In this document: in pieces, positions 22,195 through 34,467 of the stretch
How the letters are laid out: every line of letters starts with the position of its first letter
Position numbering within the stretch: position 1 is the stretch's first letter
Source of the DNA: Ophiocordyceps camponoti-saundersi (nom. inval.)
Taxonomy: Eukaryota > Ascomycota > Sordariomycetes > Hypocreales > Ophiocordycipitaceae
Direction of reading: 5' to 3'
Assembly (NCBI GenBank): GCA_003339415.1
Contig: PDHQ01000008.1
Span: forward strand, 186,001-250,000
Length of the DNA stretch: 64,000 nucleotides
Translations under genes and position numbers: made by a program
Notes under the pieces: generated by a model
Databases searched by the model: none
Told to the model about the DNA's origin: nothing
The model's input: the letters and a program-made list of their open reading frames with translations, nothing else

Positions 22195-23688
22195 ATGCAC
22201 GCCGTTACATCGGATCGTCTCCGGCGCGAACGCCATCACGAAGCCGACGTGGTGGTCGTCGGCGCTGGCGTCTTCGGCTGCGCCATTGCCTTCGCTCTCG
22301 CTAATCAGGGTCGGTCTGTTCTTCTTCTTGAGCGGCGCATGGCAGAGCCCGATCGGATCGTGGGCGAGTTGCTGCAACCTGGTGGTATGGCGGCTCTTCG
22401 AAGGTTGGGATTGGGTCATTGCGTCGATGAGATCGATGCGATCACCTGTCAGGGATATCACGTCCTCTACCGCGGTCAACCGGTCGATATCCCCTACCCG
22501 CCCATCGAGGACGACGGAGACGTCGCGTGCAAGTGGTCCGGTGCGGCGCAGGAGGGTAAGAGGCCTCAGGGAAGGTCGTTTCATCACGGTCGCTTCATCA
22601 TGCGATTGCGGGCTTCTTGTCTGGCGCATGAGAACATCACTGTCGTCGAGACCGAGGTTACCAGCCTGGTTAGCGGTGAACACTCTCCCCAGGTCCTCGG
22701 CGTCGAGGCTCGGACGACGACAGACAAGTCCAAGGGCGAGCGTCGAAACGATTACTACTTCGGTAGCCTTACCATCGTCGCCGACGGCTACGACTCCAAG
22801 TTCCGCCGCCAGGTCGTCGCCGACTCCAAGCCGCAGGTCCGCAGCAAGTTCTACGCCCTCGAACTCATCGACTGTCCCCTTCCGCGAACCCAATTCGGCC
22901 TCGTCGTCATAGGCGAAGCTTACCCCATGGTAATCTACCAGATCGGCACTCGTGAGACGCGCGCCCTCATCGATGTCCCCGTCGGCCTGCCCGCCGCCTC
23001 GCCCGCCGCAGGTGGCGTCCGCGCCTACATCCGTGACGTGGCCATACCCGCCATGCCGCCAGCCATGCGCCCGTCGGCCCATGAAGCTCTCGCCGACGGA
23101 AAGATCCCCCGCAGCATGCCCAATAGCTGGCTACCAGCCTCGCCACAGACCACCGACGGTCTCGTCCTCGCCGGCGACGCCTTCAACATGCGCCACCCGC
23201 TGACGGGAGGCGGCATGACAGTCGCCCTACACGACGCCATCCTCCTCGCCGACCTCCTCCACCCGCACAATCTCCCCTCCGGCCTCCACGACGCGCCGTC
23301 CGTCCGCAATGCCCTAGACGCCTTCTACTGGCGCCGCAAGAACTGCTCCTCCATAATCAACGTCCTAGCCCAAGCCCTATACACCCTCTTCGCCGCCGAG
23401 GACCGCCAGCTGCGCGCCCTCCAGCTCGGCTGCTTCGAGTACTTCCGCCACGGCATGACCGACGGCCCCTGCGCCTTGCTAGGCGGCATTCTCCACCAGC
23501 CTTCCGTCCTGGCCTACCACTTCTTCTCCGTCGCCTTCCTCGCCATCTGGCTCAACGCCTTTGTCGTCGTCGGCAGCGGTCCCCTCGCTTTCCTGAGGTT
23601 GCCCCTTGTTCTCATCGACGCTGTCCTCATCCTCGCCAGGGCTAGTCAGGTGTTTTTGCCGCTCATTTGGCGAGAGGGCTTTCGCTGA
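22195..23688 (+). CDS. ERG1: Squalene epoxidase (squalene monooxygenase)
   Basis: 497 aa, intronless. Squalene epoxidase converts squalene to 2,3-oxidosqualene, the first oxygenation of ergosterol synthesis and the target of allylamines. FAD motifs are all present: the dinucleotide fold VVVGAGVFGCAIAFAL at about residues 19-34, the VGELLQPGG motif, the DG motif TIVADGYDSKFRRQV and the GD motif LVLAGDAFNMRHPLTGGG near residue 325. Two hydrophobic C-terminal segments (VLAYHFFSVAFLAIW and FLRLPLVLIDAVLIL) fit the ER-membrane-associated tail. Length matches fungal Erg1. No neighbour belongs to the sterol pathway. Whether this is the only copy cannot be judged from one window. Confidence 0.93.
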   Translation: MHAVTSDRLRRERHHEADVVVVGAGVFGCAIAFALANQGRSVLLLERRMAEPDRIVGELLQPGGMAALRRLGLGHCVDEIDAITCQGYHVLYRGQPVDIPYPPIEDDGDVACKWSGAAQEGKRPQGRSFHHGRFIMRLRASCLAHENITVVETEVTSLVSGEHSPQVLGVEARTTTDKSKGERRNDYYFGSLTIVADGYDSKFRRQVVADSKPQVRSKFYALELIDCPLPRTQFGLVVIGEAYPMVIYQIGTRETRALIDVPVGLPAASPAAGGVRAYIRDVAIPAMPPAMRPSAHEALADGKIPRSMPNSWLPASPQTTDGLVLAGDAFNMRHPLTGGGMTVALHDAILLADLLHPHNLPSGLHDAPSVRNALDAFYWRRKNCSSIINVLAQALYTLFAAEDRQLRALQLGCFEYFRHGMTDGPCALLGGILHQPSVLAYHFFSVAFLAIWLNAFVVVGSGPLAFLRLPLVLIDAVLILARASQVFLPLIWREGFR

Positions 23689-24321
23689 TGTCGCGTTTCT
23701 TTTCCCTTCTCTCTTTCTCCTAGAAGATTTTTCTTCTTAATTTTCTAATTTCCATTGGGTTATGGAAGAGATGGACTTGGTCAGGGGAAGAGTTTCAAAA
23801 GGGGTTCTTCGCAAGAAAGAATGTTCGGGTTTTCGTTTCTGCTTCTTTTTCTTTTCACTGGCTTCCTTATAGTTCATGGGGGAAATCAGCGTCAAAAGGC
23901 ATCTCCTGCATCTTACATATCTCTCTAACACATTTCATGCCCTCAAATGCTTCCCCCTTTCTAGCCCCTTCACTTCACGTCTAAACTTCTTCACCTCTCA
24001 GACTCCTACATCATCATGTCCGCAACGAAACTCAGAATATCGATTTCTTTTGGACACATCATTGTTATAGTCTAAAGTTTATAGTGCCTTGCGGCGGCTT
24101 TTATGATATCTCCTCTCGCTCCGTGCTTTGCGAATGTGAGATGAATAGAAAGGGTATGGCTCGCCAACGCCTGACCGTTTCCCACCCCTTGGCCATCAGG
24201 AATCCCTGTAGTTCGCTGTCCCACGCCAACCTCAACCTTCTATTTAGGACCAAAGAAGTAAGAGAGGGAAACAAAGAAGAAAAACACGCGGAAGACGTCA
24301 TGCTCTGCCAGCCATAAATAG
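23689..24321. other. Convergent intergenic region
   Basis: This separates the ERG1 and ALG5 tails. It is T-rich and then mixed, without a supported gene. Confidence 0.4.
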
Positions 24322-25553
24322 TCAAGGCAGCCTCCTGCGATAGACGCCGAGCATCCAACTGGCTCGTAGCACAGCCAGGCCGACAGCCATCTTGATGCTA
24401 TCCTGAACCACGTTCAGTTTGCTTCCGCCTACCTCATGCCAATGTACCGGCACCTCAGCCACCGGGATGCCAGGACTTGAGGCGATGACGATTTTGTCGG
24501 CGCCGTGAATGGGTGCGGCGGGCGCCGATTCGGCGAGCATGAGCATCTCGATGTCGAAGATCCAGCCCTCGGCGTGCATGTAGGGCACGATGTGGGGGAG
24601 GGCGGCCCGGGTGAAGAGCTTGAAGCCGCACTGGGTATCGCGGAGGCGAGAGGTGGCTGGTGGTGTGAGGATGGTAAGAACGCGATGAAAGGAGCGCATG
24701 AGAAAGTTGCGCAGAGCAGAACGCTTTGTTTCTTCTGATTAGCGCTTCTTCTCTATTGCCCTTCGTGAGTTGTCCTGAGCTCAGTCGAGCCGTACCTTGA
24801 CTACGGCTTCACTGCCGACGAGATGAGCGCGACTTCCAATGGCGACACCGCGGCCCGCCTTAGCGACCTGGTCAACGCTCTCAAGAAGCTTTTGAACGTC
24901 GCCAAAGCGCGTGGCGCCGTCTGCGTCGGCGAAGAGGACGTATTCGCCGCGGACATGGCGAAAGCCGTGCGTGACAGCACCGCCCTTGCCCCTGTTGATG
25001 GTGAGCGAGACGACACGAAGAACATCATGCAACTGCTTTCTGCGACAGAAATCCAAGACGACATCAACGGTGCTATCGGAGCTGGCATCGTCGACGACGA
25101 GAATTTCGTATCCGCTGCCGGGGCGTGAAGAAGTGCGGCCAACGTGCTCATCAAGATATGCCACGGCCTCTTGAAGCATAGGAAGAATTCGCTTCTCCTC
25201 GTTGTAGGCTGGAATGACGACGCTGAGGTGCAACTCGGCGGGCTCGATGGCGTCAGGCGACGACGACGATTCCTCTCCATCGAGTCGTCGCTCAGCTAGC
25301 CATCGATCGTACCAGCAGGGAAGATTCCGCCTCGTTTTCTTTTCCTCGAGGCCAAAGGTGCCGTATGACGTCTCCAAGCCGAGCACGGCACGCGGCCGCG
25401 GTGCCACGAGATACAAAAGGAGGAAAAGCTAGGTGAGCAAGTCCTATTAGCCTGGTCCGCGGCCACACGATAGATCAGATTACGTACGACGGAGGGAGGA
25501 AGAGCCACGAGGCAGCCGATGAGGAGGATTCCGGGCAGAGATAGGCGCTCCAT
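24322..25553 (-). CDS. ALG5: Dolichyl-phosphate beta-glucosyltransferase
   Basis: Exons are 25553-25488, 25428-24796 and 24723-24322 (366 aa), with phase-0 introns of 59 and 72 bp. Alg5 makes dolichyl-phosphate-glucose at the ER for N-glycan precursor assembly. The N-terminus is a membrane anchor (LPGILLIGCLVALPPSV/LFLLYLV). The GT2 domain begins at LHLSVVIPAYNEEKRI, with the nucleotide-binding DDASSDSTVDVV, the lid NRGKGGAVTHGFRH, and the metal-binding FADADGATRFGD. RDTQCGFKLFTR and GWIFDIEMLMLA, typical of Alg5/DPM-like enzymes, come from the last exon. VPVHWHEVGGSKL near the end is also typical. The family assignment is firm. Confidence 0.94.
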
Positions 25554-26771
25554 TTTGCGTGATCGAGGTCTTCCTTTGTCTGCGCTGGCGGAAGAAGTTG
25601 GCTGTTACAGTTTCGAAGTTGAGATCGTGGGTCGAGTCACGTCTAAAGAGGGGTTTGGTGATGACTCGGCTAGCAAGCAGCCTTCCCATTTGTAGGCTCG
25701 GAGGTCATAGCTCTATGCTCCATCCACGATGATGGTTTGATGTCCGTACGAGGCTGTCTTTCGTTGATTCCGTTCCGAGGCTGAGAATCTGGCCACACAG
25801 AGCAGGACTACCCTAGGTCTCAGCTGCTCTTGGCGCATTACATAAGGCTGAAGAGCGGTCCCGCTTTTGTGGCCCCCGGACCTGAAACATCCGGCGAAAA
25901 GCTGCCGTCAGGATGTATCCGTACTGCGGGAGGTAACAACTAGGGTTAGGGTCAATATCAGGTCTCCAGTTGGCAGTATATACACTCCTCATTATCGCCC
26001 TTCCTCTTCGTACGTAACACGAAAAGCATATCAAAGCGAATGGACTTCCTCTAACTTCTTTGAATCCGTCTCGATGAATCCGTCGACGGCCAAATTCCGC
26101 GATGTGCTTCTCCTTTCGTGACTTCTAAGAGTGCGTAAGCGCCGAAGCGGCTCTTGTAGGACTCGCCCGGCACCGGGACAATATTGTCTCTACATGACGA
26201 ACTCATAACGGAAGGGTGATATCTGCTGGAAGAAGAAGGAGGAGTCGCTGGGCGGTTGAGCGCGGCCGAAATCATCGGATCGACGAGGAAGCAAAGGAAC
26301 AGACCAACGGCAAACCACTCGTTGACGACAACGACAAGGAACAACCATCGGCGTCGCCATTCATCCCCAAGTCCTTCAGTCGACGTCGACGTGACACCCT
26401 CTTTCTCGTGCCGAGTCGATGCTCGCGCCAGACGGCCTATTGCCATTGCCATGTTAGATTGGCGCCTCTCGGTAAGCAATTATGTATATGTATGCCCAAT
26501 GACACCTGTCGCTTGTTCTCTCCGGTTGCCCAAAAAAGGCCCCTGATGCCCTGTTTTCCTCGATTCCCTGCCAATTTCGCCAATCCTGGATAGTCTCTAT
26601 ATCCCACGTTATGATTCAAACATTTTTCTCAGTCCTCCACTCGCTCATTCGTGTCAATCTATCCGTATGCCTAGCAGGGTTTAAAAAAGATGGCGGGAAA
26701 AAGCCCAGGTTCAACAAGAAAAGGTGTTTCCATGCGAGAGGGTAAAAAAAATAGAAGACATGACATGCAGG
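25554..26771. other. Intergenic region with one doubtful open frame
   Basis: Apart from the doubtful minus-strand frame at 26051-26479, nothing gene-like is seen. A short TAGGGTTAGGG stretch at about 25938 resembles two telomere units but is isolated. Confidence 0.4.
26051..26479 (-). CDS. Doubtful small membrane protein frame
   Basis: A 142-aa frame with one hydrophobic stretch (WLFLVVVVNEWFAVGLFLCF) and a Ser-rich tail. No family is recognised and no splice signals decide the ends. It could be chance, because the rest has no domain-like pattern. Confidence 0.22.
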   Translation of the reverse strand: MLTERRQSNMAMAIGRLARASTRHEKEGVTSTSTEGLGDEWRRRWLFLVVVVNEWFAVGLFLCFLVDPMISAALNRPATPPSSSSRYHPSVMSSSCRDNIVPVPGESYKSRFGAYALLEVTKGEAHRGIWPSTDSSRRIQRS

Positions 26772-27866
26772 CTACACAGCAACAGCCGAAGCGTTCGAGC
26801 CCTGCCATTGGCGGCGTTTGATCAGTCTGCTCCCGCCTTTCGACGAGTTGTGGTTGCCCTTGGTGCTGTGTCCCGAAGGGGCTGGGACGTACAAACCTGC
26901 CGGTTCTGGAAAGACATTGGCGAGATCGGCGTGAGGTAGTGGGGGAAGACTGCGCACGCGGTCTGGTCGAGACGGCCGCGGCTCAGGTACATCAGCCTCC
27001 GAGGAAGGACGCCGAGGAACGGCTACAGGCCTTCTATCCTGGGGTCCAAGTTGCGGCGAGACGGGGTTGGGAACCCGTGGCGGGTCTCGATCCACGACCT
27101 GAGGTGTGGACGGCCAGCTCGACGGCGGGGACTCGACGGCGTGCAGCGACGAGACCGAATTCTGGCGAGGCGTCCGGGAGCCGTGCGACGACGAAGACGA
27201 AGACGAAGACGCATTGGCGCTGGAGCGGCGGGCGAGAGGCGACGAGACGAGATGCGGCAGCGGCGGTGGCGGCGACGGCGGCTGCTGGGAAAGCCGGGCA
27301 ATCGAAGCGAAGCCCCTCATGGAAGGTGGGGGGCGGGGATCGCGGGGGAGGGTCGACGGGCCGGAGCGCTTAGCAGCAACGGGTCGACGCGGACGGTAGT
27401 CGTCGGAAGCGTCCGAGACGCGACGGGGTCGGGCCGGATGCGGACGAGGCGTGGCAATTTCGACGTCATCGCCCGAAGAGCTCTCACCGGGCGATACATC
27501 GGTTGATGCGTAGCGGCGGGCGGCATAGCTGCTGGCTCGCGACAAGCGCACCATGGGACTGACATCACCAGAAGGGTACGAAACAAGCGAAAGATGACTG
27601 GCGCCGACGCGCGGCATGCCAGGCATATTCATGTGATGCCCGGCGGCGGCCAAGGCGCTTCGTCGCCGATTCTCCTCGAGGATGCGCGGCCGGTCCTGCT
27701 CGCGCCAGCTGGGAGGCGCGCTGGCAAAGGCATCGGAGGCAGCATGAGTAGGCACATGACGATACGGAGGCTGCGTTTGCTGGGCCTTTTTATCCTGCTC
27801 GGCGAGTTTGGCCGCGTGCTCTTTGGCTTGTTGTCGGCTTCTTCTGATGTGAGAGAAGATGGACAT
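26772..27866 (-). CDS. Disordered Pro/Ser/Arg-rich protein, function unknown
   Basis: 364 aa from the Met of MSIFSHIRRSRQQAKEHAAK. The frame stays open for about 100 more codons upstream, but that part lacks the style of the rest, so the internal Met is preferred. A short helical, charged N-terminus (to about residue 40) is followed by a long disordered region rich in Pro, Arg and Ser, with a nine-Ser run and a PPSPPPPLP tract. It ends in a basic RLIKRRQWQG segment. The pattern resembles fungal scaffold or signalling proteins with many SP/TP sites. No catalytic domain is seen and no role is assigned. Confidence 0.6.
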   Translation of the reverse strand: MSIFSHIRRSRQQAKEHAAKLAEQDKKAQQTQPPYRHVPTHAASDAFASAPPSWREQDRPRILEENRRRSALAAAGHHMNMPGMPRVGASHLSLVSYPSGDVSPMVRLSRASSYAARRYASTDVSPGESSSGDDVEIATPRPHPARPRRVSDASDDYRPRRPVAAKRSGPSTLPRDPRPPPSMRGFASIARLSQQPPSPPPPLPHLVSSPLARRSSANASSSSSSSSHGSRTPRQNSVSSLHAVESPPSSWPSTPQVVDRDPPRVPNPVSPQLGPQDRRPVAVPRRPSSEADVPEPRPSRPDRVRSLPPLPHADLANVFPEPAGLYVPAPSGHSTKGNHNSSKGGSRLIKRRQWQGSNASAVAV

Positions 27867-30800
27867 GGTGGAGCCCGGAGGTTGTGTGGTGTGGCGAGTG
27901 CGTGTGGCGGTGATTCCAGAGTGGGGACCCGGTTGAGATAAGGTTGGGCCCGCCTTGATATCGATATCTGTCTTTGTCTCAGACGGTTGGTTGATGCTAT
28001 AAAAAGATGCGAGAGAAAAGCAACGACCGACACAGCAGATGAGCTGAATTAATGAGCGCAGAGGAGAGACGAGAAGAGATTTCTCCCTGATGCGCAAGAT
28101 CTGCCCACGATAAAAGGAGGTCTTTCGATGCTGACGAGGCTCCGACGGCGTGATTAGACTGTTTTTCAACTGGACGGTAATCGGCCCGTCCCGCGGGAGG
28201 GGAGAAGGGTACGGATGTGAAGAGCGGAGTCGACGAATAGGAGGTGAATACGAGGCGTCAAAGAGACAGGAGACAGAGAGAGACGAGGAGACAGGAAAAT
28301 GGACAATGAAGAAGGGGTAGGCATGCCGTCTTATTAATATAGACGGCCACGACGCCCTCAGTTATGCCCGCATGCCCCGGCTGTGCACGGCCTCGAACGG
28401 CGAAGATATCCATAACTTTTGGGGCTCCGAACGGCCTGCATCGCCAATCTGCGTGCCGCCCTCCTTCACTGCTAATACATGTGTGCACAGTTCATATATA
28501 GAAATGTATGTAGCTAGATATGCAAGTATGTACTCTCACACACCCCCCGTCTCCAAGCCCTTTTAGAGATATTGTTGCATACATATAGATAGCCTTGTAG
28601 GGCCTCCGAGCTCAGCCCCATGCAATAAGCGGGCTGAGCAGAATCCTACCCATACGAATCAGAGACTCACCCTGAGCTGGTCCCTCCTCAAGCGAGATTG
28701 GCAGCCGTCGCACGAGCAACGAAAAAGCATCTTCCGAGTGCCTTGTCTGGTGCGCCATTCAGTCCGTCTTTTTCACTCTCCATCTTCACCTGCTAGCTTT
28801 TTCATGGTCTTCGTTCGTCGCCACGTTGAAACTGACGCTTCGTTTGCAGACTTCTGCATGCGTTGGCTTCGCCTATCGCTGCAGACGACGACTCCCGCGA
28901 GTCGACGTGCAGTCTGCAGAGGGAAAATCTGCCGAAGGAGAGCGAGCCTGCGGGAGGAGAATGGCATACATTTACTATACATACGTACGTGCGTATATAC
29001 AGGCTTACAGCCGTACACACTCGAGATACATGTATCAGTTGCAACGGGCTCTTGATTATCTGACCCCCCGCGACAGCCATTCGTTTATCTGACGCCTTAC
29101 TCGAGCAGGTAGGTAGTTGAGCGCTGGCCTCATGTCCGTATATCGAGCACCATCCCGGCTTTACGGCATCCAAAGATAGACCGGTGAAGCCGAGCATTCT
29201 GGATGCTTTTTTTCATCCGCCGCGGGCCGCAAATAAAGAGGTCTCTGATGCAGGCTGACACGACACCACCATGCAATAGACACGGCTGGTGGATGCCCAA
29301 TATTGTTAACAAGGACACGGCGATAAATACCGCCAAGTAGTCGAAGAAAGACGTCTAGCAACCACCTATGGTCCCCGTTGCTCGCCAGCTTCGAATTCCC
29401 CGCGCCACCGTAGGACAAGATGGGAACTCGGCTAGTCTTGTCACTTCTGACATCTACCCTCTAGCCACAACATCAAGCCGCGAGCTGCAAGCTACCGCGG
29501 CGGCTGTGCTGGCCGAGCTGCGCGACAGGGTTATCCAATGAAAGTGTAGCCATCGGCCTTCGGCAGAGTTCTCAGTCCACGTGCTTCGGGACGAGCCTAG
29601 TTAACTGATGGAAACCTTGATGGAGGCGAATGAACTTGGCGTCGTCGACGATGGTGAGAGTCTGGTTCACCCAAGGTCTTGATCTCCCTCTCTTGGTACG
29701 GTGCGTAATCGACCGCGAACGAGACTTGTTCACGACAAGACACGAGCCGAATTCCACATCAGCTTGACCTGGTTTCACAGAAGAAAGACCCCTGGAAGAA
29801 GCCGAAGCAAATACAATGATTTCCCCTAAGCTGAGCCTGTACGAATAGCTTGTAAGTGATGGCTGCACGTGACGGCCGCGTGGCATGCACACGAACGCTC
29901 TCCAGCCACACCACCCCCGCTGGCATCGGCACGTGTGGATGGGGATGGATTACATAACCAGGCAGAGCCTCTAGAAAAGTCTCGACGAGACAGCTCAGGG
30001 CCCAAGCCTCTGGCGCTCCAAGCCAGGGCGACGAGGCAGACATCTGCAACGAGGGATTGTGCAGACGTGCGCTTGAATTGCTTGGGTCCGTAAAGTAGGA
30101 ACGGAGATCGAGCTTCATCCTTTGACGTCAACGGATGTCGCCACGCCCTCCATCGCCTTCTACCCTGACGGCCGCGAGCGAGAGGTAGAGGTACTTGCTT
30201 TCCATCAGGCTGCGGTGGCGAGGCTGTCGGTCGGGAGCAAAACCCACCACCCTTGGCCGCTGCTAGCGGGTCTTGCCTCCGGGGCTGCAACGGTCTTTGC
30301 GGGCCTAGCGGGTCCCTACGGGTCTGTCAGGTACAGGTACAACGGCCTCCAGATTGTCTGGTCGGTCGGGAACTGACCCTCTTCCCCCCAAAAAACCCCA
30401 GGTCACGCGCTTTCCCACCTGTCATCCCTCCCCTCCATGCTATCTCATCCTTCTCTCTCTCTCTATTCCACCTCTTAGCCTCAGCTCGACAATCCCCTTC
30501 CCTCTTGCCCCCCCTTCCTTCATCGGTGTGCCTCTCTTTACGGTCTTGGCGTCATCTCACCGACGTCGGTGACGGTTGCCGTCCTCTCATTTTCTTCCTG
30601 CTTTCTGTTGACCCGCCTCCTCTTCTCCCGACCTCGGCCTCGGCACCCTTACCCAAGTGGATGGCGCACTGAGGAGCCTGCGCCGCCACCACTGTCGTCA
30701 TCGGGCTTCATCCGCAGCGAAAGGGGAAAAAAAAATCAAATAACCCCTCCTCCTCCTCATATTTTTTTTCCCTCGGCCGTAACAACATCTCGACCTTCCC

Positions 30801-31008
30801 TTTGACGGCGCTCCGCTCTCCTCGGCATTGCCGCGCGCGCGCTCTGGCGCATACCCGAGGAACCGTGGCGGCCCTCACAATCGTCAGCGGCAACGAGACT
30901 TCGCCGCCGCCGCCGCCGCCGGCTCTTTCCCTCCAGCAGCGTCTCGGAATAACCCGCGAACTGGCTGCGTACAATCCTCTCGGCAGCGAGGGCGACGCCC
31001 CGCCGCTG
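27867..31008. other. Long gene-free region, 3.1 kb
   Basis: This covers the upstream regions of two divergent genes and unassigned DNA. Many small overlapping open frames exist on both strands without domains. CT-rich and TCCTCC tracts near 30430-30780 are probably promoter/5'UTR of the gene at 31009. The frame upstream of 31009 is open back to 30802 but is Pro- and Arg-rich and not conserved in style. Confidence 0.45.
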
Positions 31009-33914
31009 ATGATGGCACAGCATGTGCCTCATCCGGCTTCGGACAAGCGGCGCGTCAAGGTTTACGAGCTTCGCAACAATGACTGGTTTGATCGCGGCAC
31101 AGGCTTCTGCACTACGGCAACTAACACTGTTCGTTTCGTCCGAGTTTTTCTAGCCTTTGTGGTCGCGTCTCTGGAAAAATTGCTGACTGTGTGTGACGTA
31201 GACGGAGGATGGTCGCGAAGATCCGCGCGTCATTGTCGAAGCCGAGGATCAACCAGAGCGCCTCCTCCTCGACACGAGAATTCACAAGGAAGATGGTTTT
31301 CAGAAGCAGCAAGGCAAGCTCTCATTCACGCACCCTTTTTTTATGGGTCGACTTGCTGACGAGATGCCCGTGTGTAGAGACGCTGATTGTGTGGCAAGAA
31401 CCGGACAGTGGCGTCGACATGGCCCTGAGCTTCCAGGAGGCTGATGGCTGTGCTATGATATGGTTCGTGCTAAACCCTTTTTCGGGACCCTCGATTTCCT
31501 GCCCTACCCAACCTAGGTAGCCGGTGGCTGACTGGATAGTAGGCGATTTGTGAGCCGAATTCAACAAACGCTTCAGAGCAACACGGCTGTGGCCGGTACG
31601 TCGCCTCGCACCTCTCCCGTTGTCGTCAGAATGACTGACATCAGGGGCGCAGATGATACCCTCGATGACGACCTGGCTATGGAGATGCCCCCTGCCGTCA
31701 GCCTGCCCCCCGTCGAGCTTGGGAACCTGGCCGAGATCGAGTCGAGCATGCGCGCCATGGCCTCGACGACAACTGGTCGCGACGCCCTGGCCAAGGCCGT
31801 CATGGAAGAGGGCTACATCGGAAAGCTCATCCCGCTCGTCGAGGTAGCCGAGGACCTCGAGAGCCTTCCCGACCTGCACCGGCTGTGCACCATCATGAAG
31901 ACGATACTGCTTCTCAACGATACCACCATCATCGAGCGCGCCGTATCGGACGAGTGCGTGCTGGGCGTCGTCGGCGCGCTTGAGTACGACCCAGATTTCC
32001 CCAACCACAAGGCGAACCATCGGCTCTGGCTCGACAATCAGGGGCGCTTCAAGGAGGTGGTGCCCATCAAGGACAAGAAGACGCGCGAGAAGATTCACCA
32101 TACGTACCGGCTTCAGTACCTCAAGGATGTCGTCCTCGCCCGCATCCTCGACGATGCGACCTTTTCCGTCCTCAACTCGCTCATCTTCTTCAACCAGGTC
32201 GACATCGTCCAGCACCTGCAGTCCAATTCGTCCTTTCTCAGCGAGCTCTTCGGCATCTTCGCCCCTCGCCGCCGCGATCAGGAGAAGCGCAAGGAGGCCG
32301 TCCTCTTCATCCAGCAGTGCTGCGCCATCGCCAAGAACATCCAGCCGCCCGCACGGCAGACTCTGTACAACAATTTCATCGCCCACGGCCTTCTGTCCGT
32401 CATCCATTTCGGGCTGCGACATGCCGATGTGGCGGTGCGCGTCGGGGCAACCGACATCTTGATATCCATCATCGATCATGATCCTCACATGATCCGCCAG
32501 ACGATTTATCGTCAGATGCACGACAACCAGTCGGGTCTAACAGACTCGCTCGTCGACCTCCTTCTGGTCGAGGTCGACCTGGGTGTCAAGTATCAGATTT
32601 CAGAAGCGCTCAAGGTGCTGCTGGACCAGGGCATGGTACCGCAGGGACCCGAGCACTTTGCCAAGGCGGCCAACGGCGAACCGCAGGCCGCCCGACCGAG
32701 GCCCCAGCCATCGCTCGACCCTCAGCAGGAGCTGTTCCTGACGCGTTTCTACGAGCGGTCCGCCCCGCGACTGTTCCAACCACTGGTCGACCTCGAGGGG
32801 CAAACCGACATTAAGTTGACTGTACAGCAGGCGGCTATGTATGGCTGTCTAGTAGAGATACTCGACTTTTTCATCCGACAACATCATCGCTTCAGCCGAT
32901 ATCTGGTGTTGAACAACAACCTCGCCCAGTGCGTGTGCCAGCTTCTCAAGAGCCCCGAGAAGCACCTTCAATTGAGTGAGTTTTGTTCTGTCCCCTCTGG
33001 CAACTGCCGCTACGTGACAGGCAAGATGAAGGCTAACCTGGCCAGCCGCCATCCGCTTTTTCCGGCACCTGATCGGAAATCAGGAAGAATTCTATATCAG
33101 GCACCTGACGGAAAAGAACGTGCTGTGTCCCATCCTCGATCTCGTGTTCGACACGTTGCCGAGAGACAACCTGCTGAGCTCGGCATCGCTGGAGCTCTTC
33201 GAATACATACGCAGGGAGTCGATTGTGGAGATGATCAAACAACTCGTTGTCAATTTTCGGCCTCGGTTGGTGTTGCTCAGCGACCTTCCGACATTTCGCG
33301 ACATGATGCTACGGTACGATCAAACGCAAGGCTTCACCGTCGAAATCGATTATGTTGTCGAGACGGAGAATGACATCACAAGACGGCCTCCGCCGGCGAA
33401 TGTGAGACTGATGGAGCAAATCCCGGTCGACCCAGTGGAGGAGGAGTACTGGAATACTTCGGATCCGGACGATGATGATGGCGGAGGCGGCGGCGATGAC
33501 GACCACGACCGCCGAGAGACGACGATAAAGGCCACTAACGGGACCTTGACGCCGTCCAAGCCGCTGGTGGACTACCACTCGGATGATGACAGCGATGGCG
33601 ACGGCGTCACGGATTCAGCGGCGACCAAGGACGAGAGCCACAGCCCAACGGTGCCCCCGCCGCTGGAGCGGATATCGGAGAAGCGGCGAAGGGAGGAAGA
33701 CGAGGAAGACGAGCTTGGAAAGCTGCTGAACAGCAAGCGTCGCAGCAGGAGCGTAACGGATCTCAACGCCAACCCGTCCGGTGGTGTCCGAAAGGCGCAT
33801 CGACGGAGGAGCTTCACGGCCCATTCTGGAAACGGGCCTGCGAAGAAGATTTCCATCAGCTTGTCTTCGACGGCGAAGATGGGACTTGACGATAAGCCGG
33901 GTGATGAGTCTTGA
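31009..33914 (+). CDS. PSY2: Protein phosphatase 4 regulatory subunit 3 (SMEK/Psy2)
   Basis: Exons are 31009-31128, 31202-31313, 31378-31462, 31543-32975 and 33046-33914 (872 aa). The N-terminal EVH1/PH-like domain is split over four exons (RRVKVYELRNNDWFDRGTGF, TLIVWQEPDSGVDMALSFQE). The SMEK armadillo-like core follows (SDECVLGVVGALEYDPDFPN, HTYRLQYLKDVVLARILDD, TAIRFFRHLIGNQEEFY, FTVEIDYV). The tail is acidic then basic and disordered. Psy2 directs the PP4 catalytic subunit to substrates such as gamma-H2AX and Rad53 in DNA-damage recovery. The second intron is GC-AG: the donor is G/GCAAGC at 31314, required to keep KQQ-ETLIVW in frame. ATG at 31009 and 31012 are equally possible starts. 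Confidence 0.92.
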
Positions 33915-34467
33915 AAGATTTTTTTCTTCCTTTCTGTTAGAAGAAAGAAAAGAAGAGAGAGAATTCCATGTCGATGTTCTTGTTGGAATTGCTTGCTTGA
34001 GCTGCGTATCTTGGTGTCGGCGGTCGGTCCCCTTGTCTCTACGCTGAAGCGATTGAAGTCCTCGTCTTGCCCTTGTTCGATGCTGGCTGAGAATAGTTGT
34101 GTAGGGGCTATGAGGCTTTGCTTTGAGTTGCGTAGGTGTGATGTGATGTTTCTATGCGTGATGAGACGGGTGTGAGATGAGATGGGGAGTTGGTGATGGG
34201 TTTGTTTGAGGGAGGGTTACGCCGACTGTCAGGTGGTGAAGGTTGTGAAGCTATGAATGAAGGGGGCGTGAGTTGTAGGAATGTATGAAACCTGTGAGCT
34301 GATGATCTTCCTTTATCGACTCAATCAACTCTAACTCTCCCATCAATCCTCACTCAATCTCAAGCTGAGATCCTCACTCATCCATCTATTATCATTACCG
34401 TACCGAAACCATCTATCAACCCCCCCCCAAAAAAGGCGGTACAAAAAAACCCACGATCCATCTCACC
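33915..34467. other. Convergent intergenic region
   Basis: This separates PSY2 and the AAA ATPase tails. It is mixed sequence with a C-run/A-run near 34420 and no supported gene. Confidence 0.4.

Noticed and set aside
22144..23082. 312-aa open frame antisense to ERG1
   Set aside because: Shadow frame of an intronless, codon-biased gene; low-complexity Asp/Gly/Ala content and no family signature.
25935..25950. Interstitial telomere-like TAGGGTTAGGG
   Set aside because: Only about two units, no array, no subtelomeric features; chance occurrence is sufficient.
31322..32521. 399-aa open frame antisense to PSY2
   Set aside because: It is a shadow of the GC-biased third codon positions of the real gene. 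It has no domain of its own and crosses an exon border of the sense gene.
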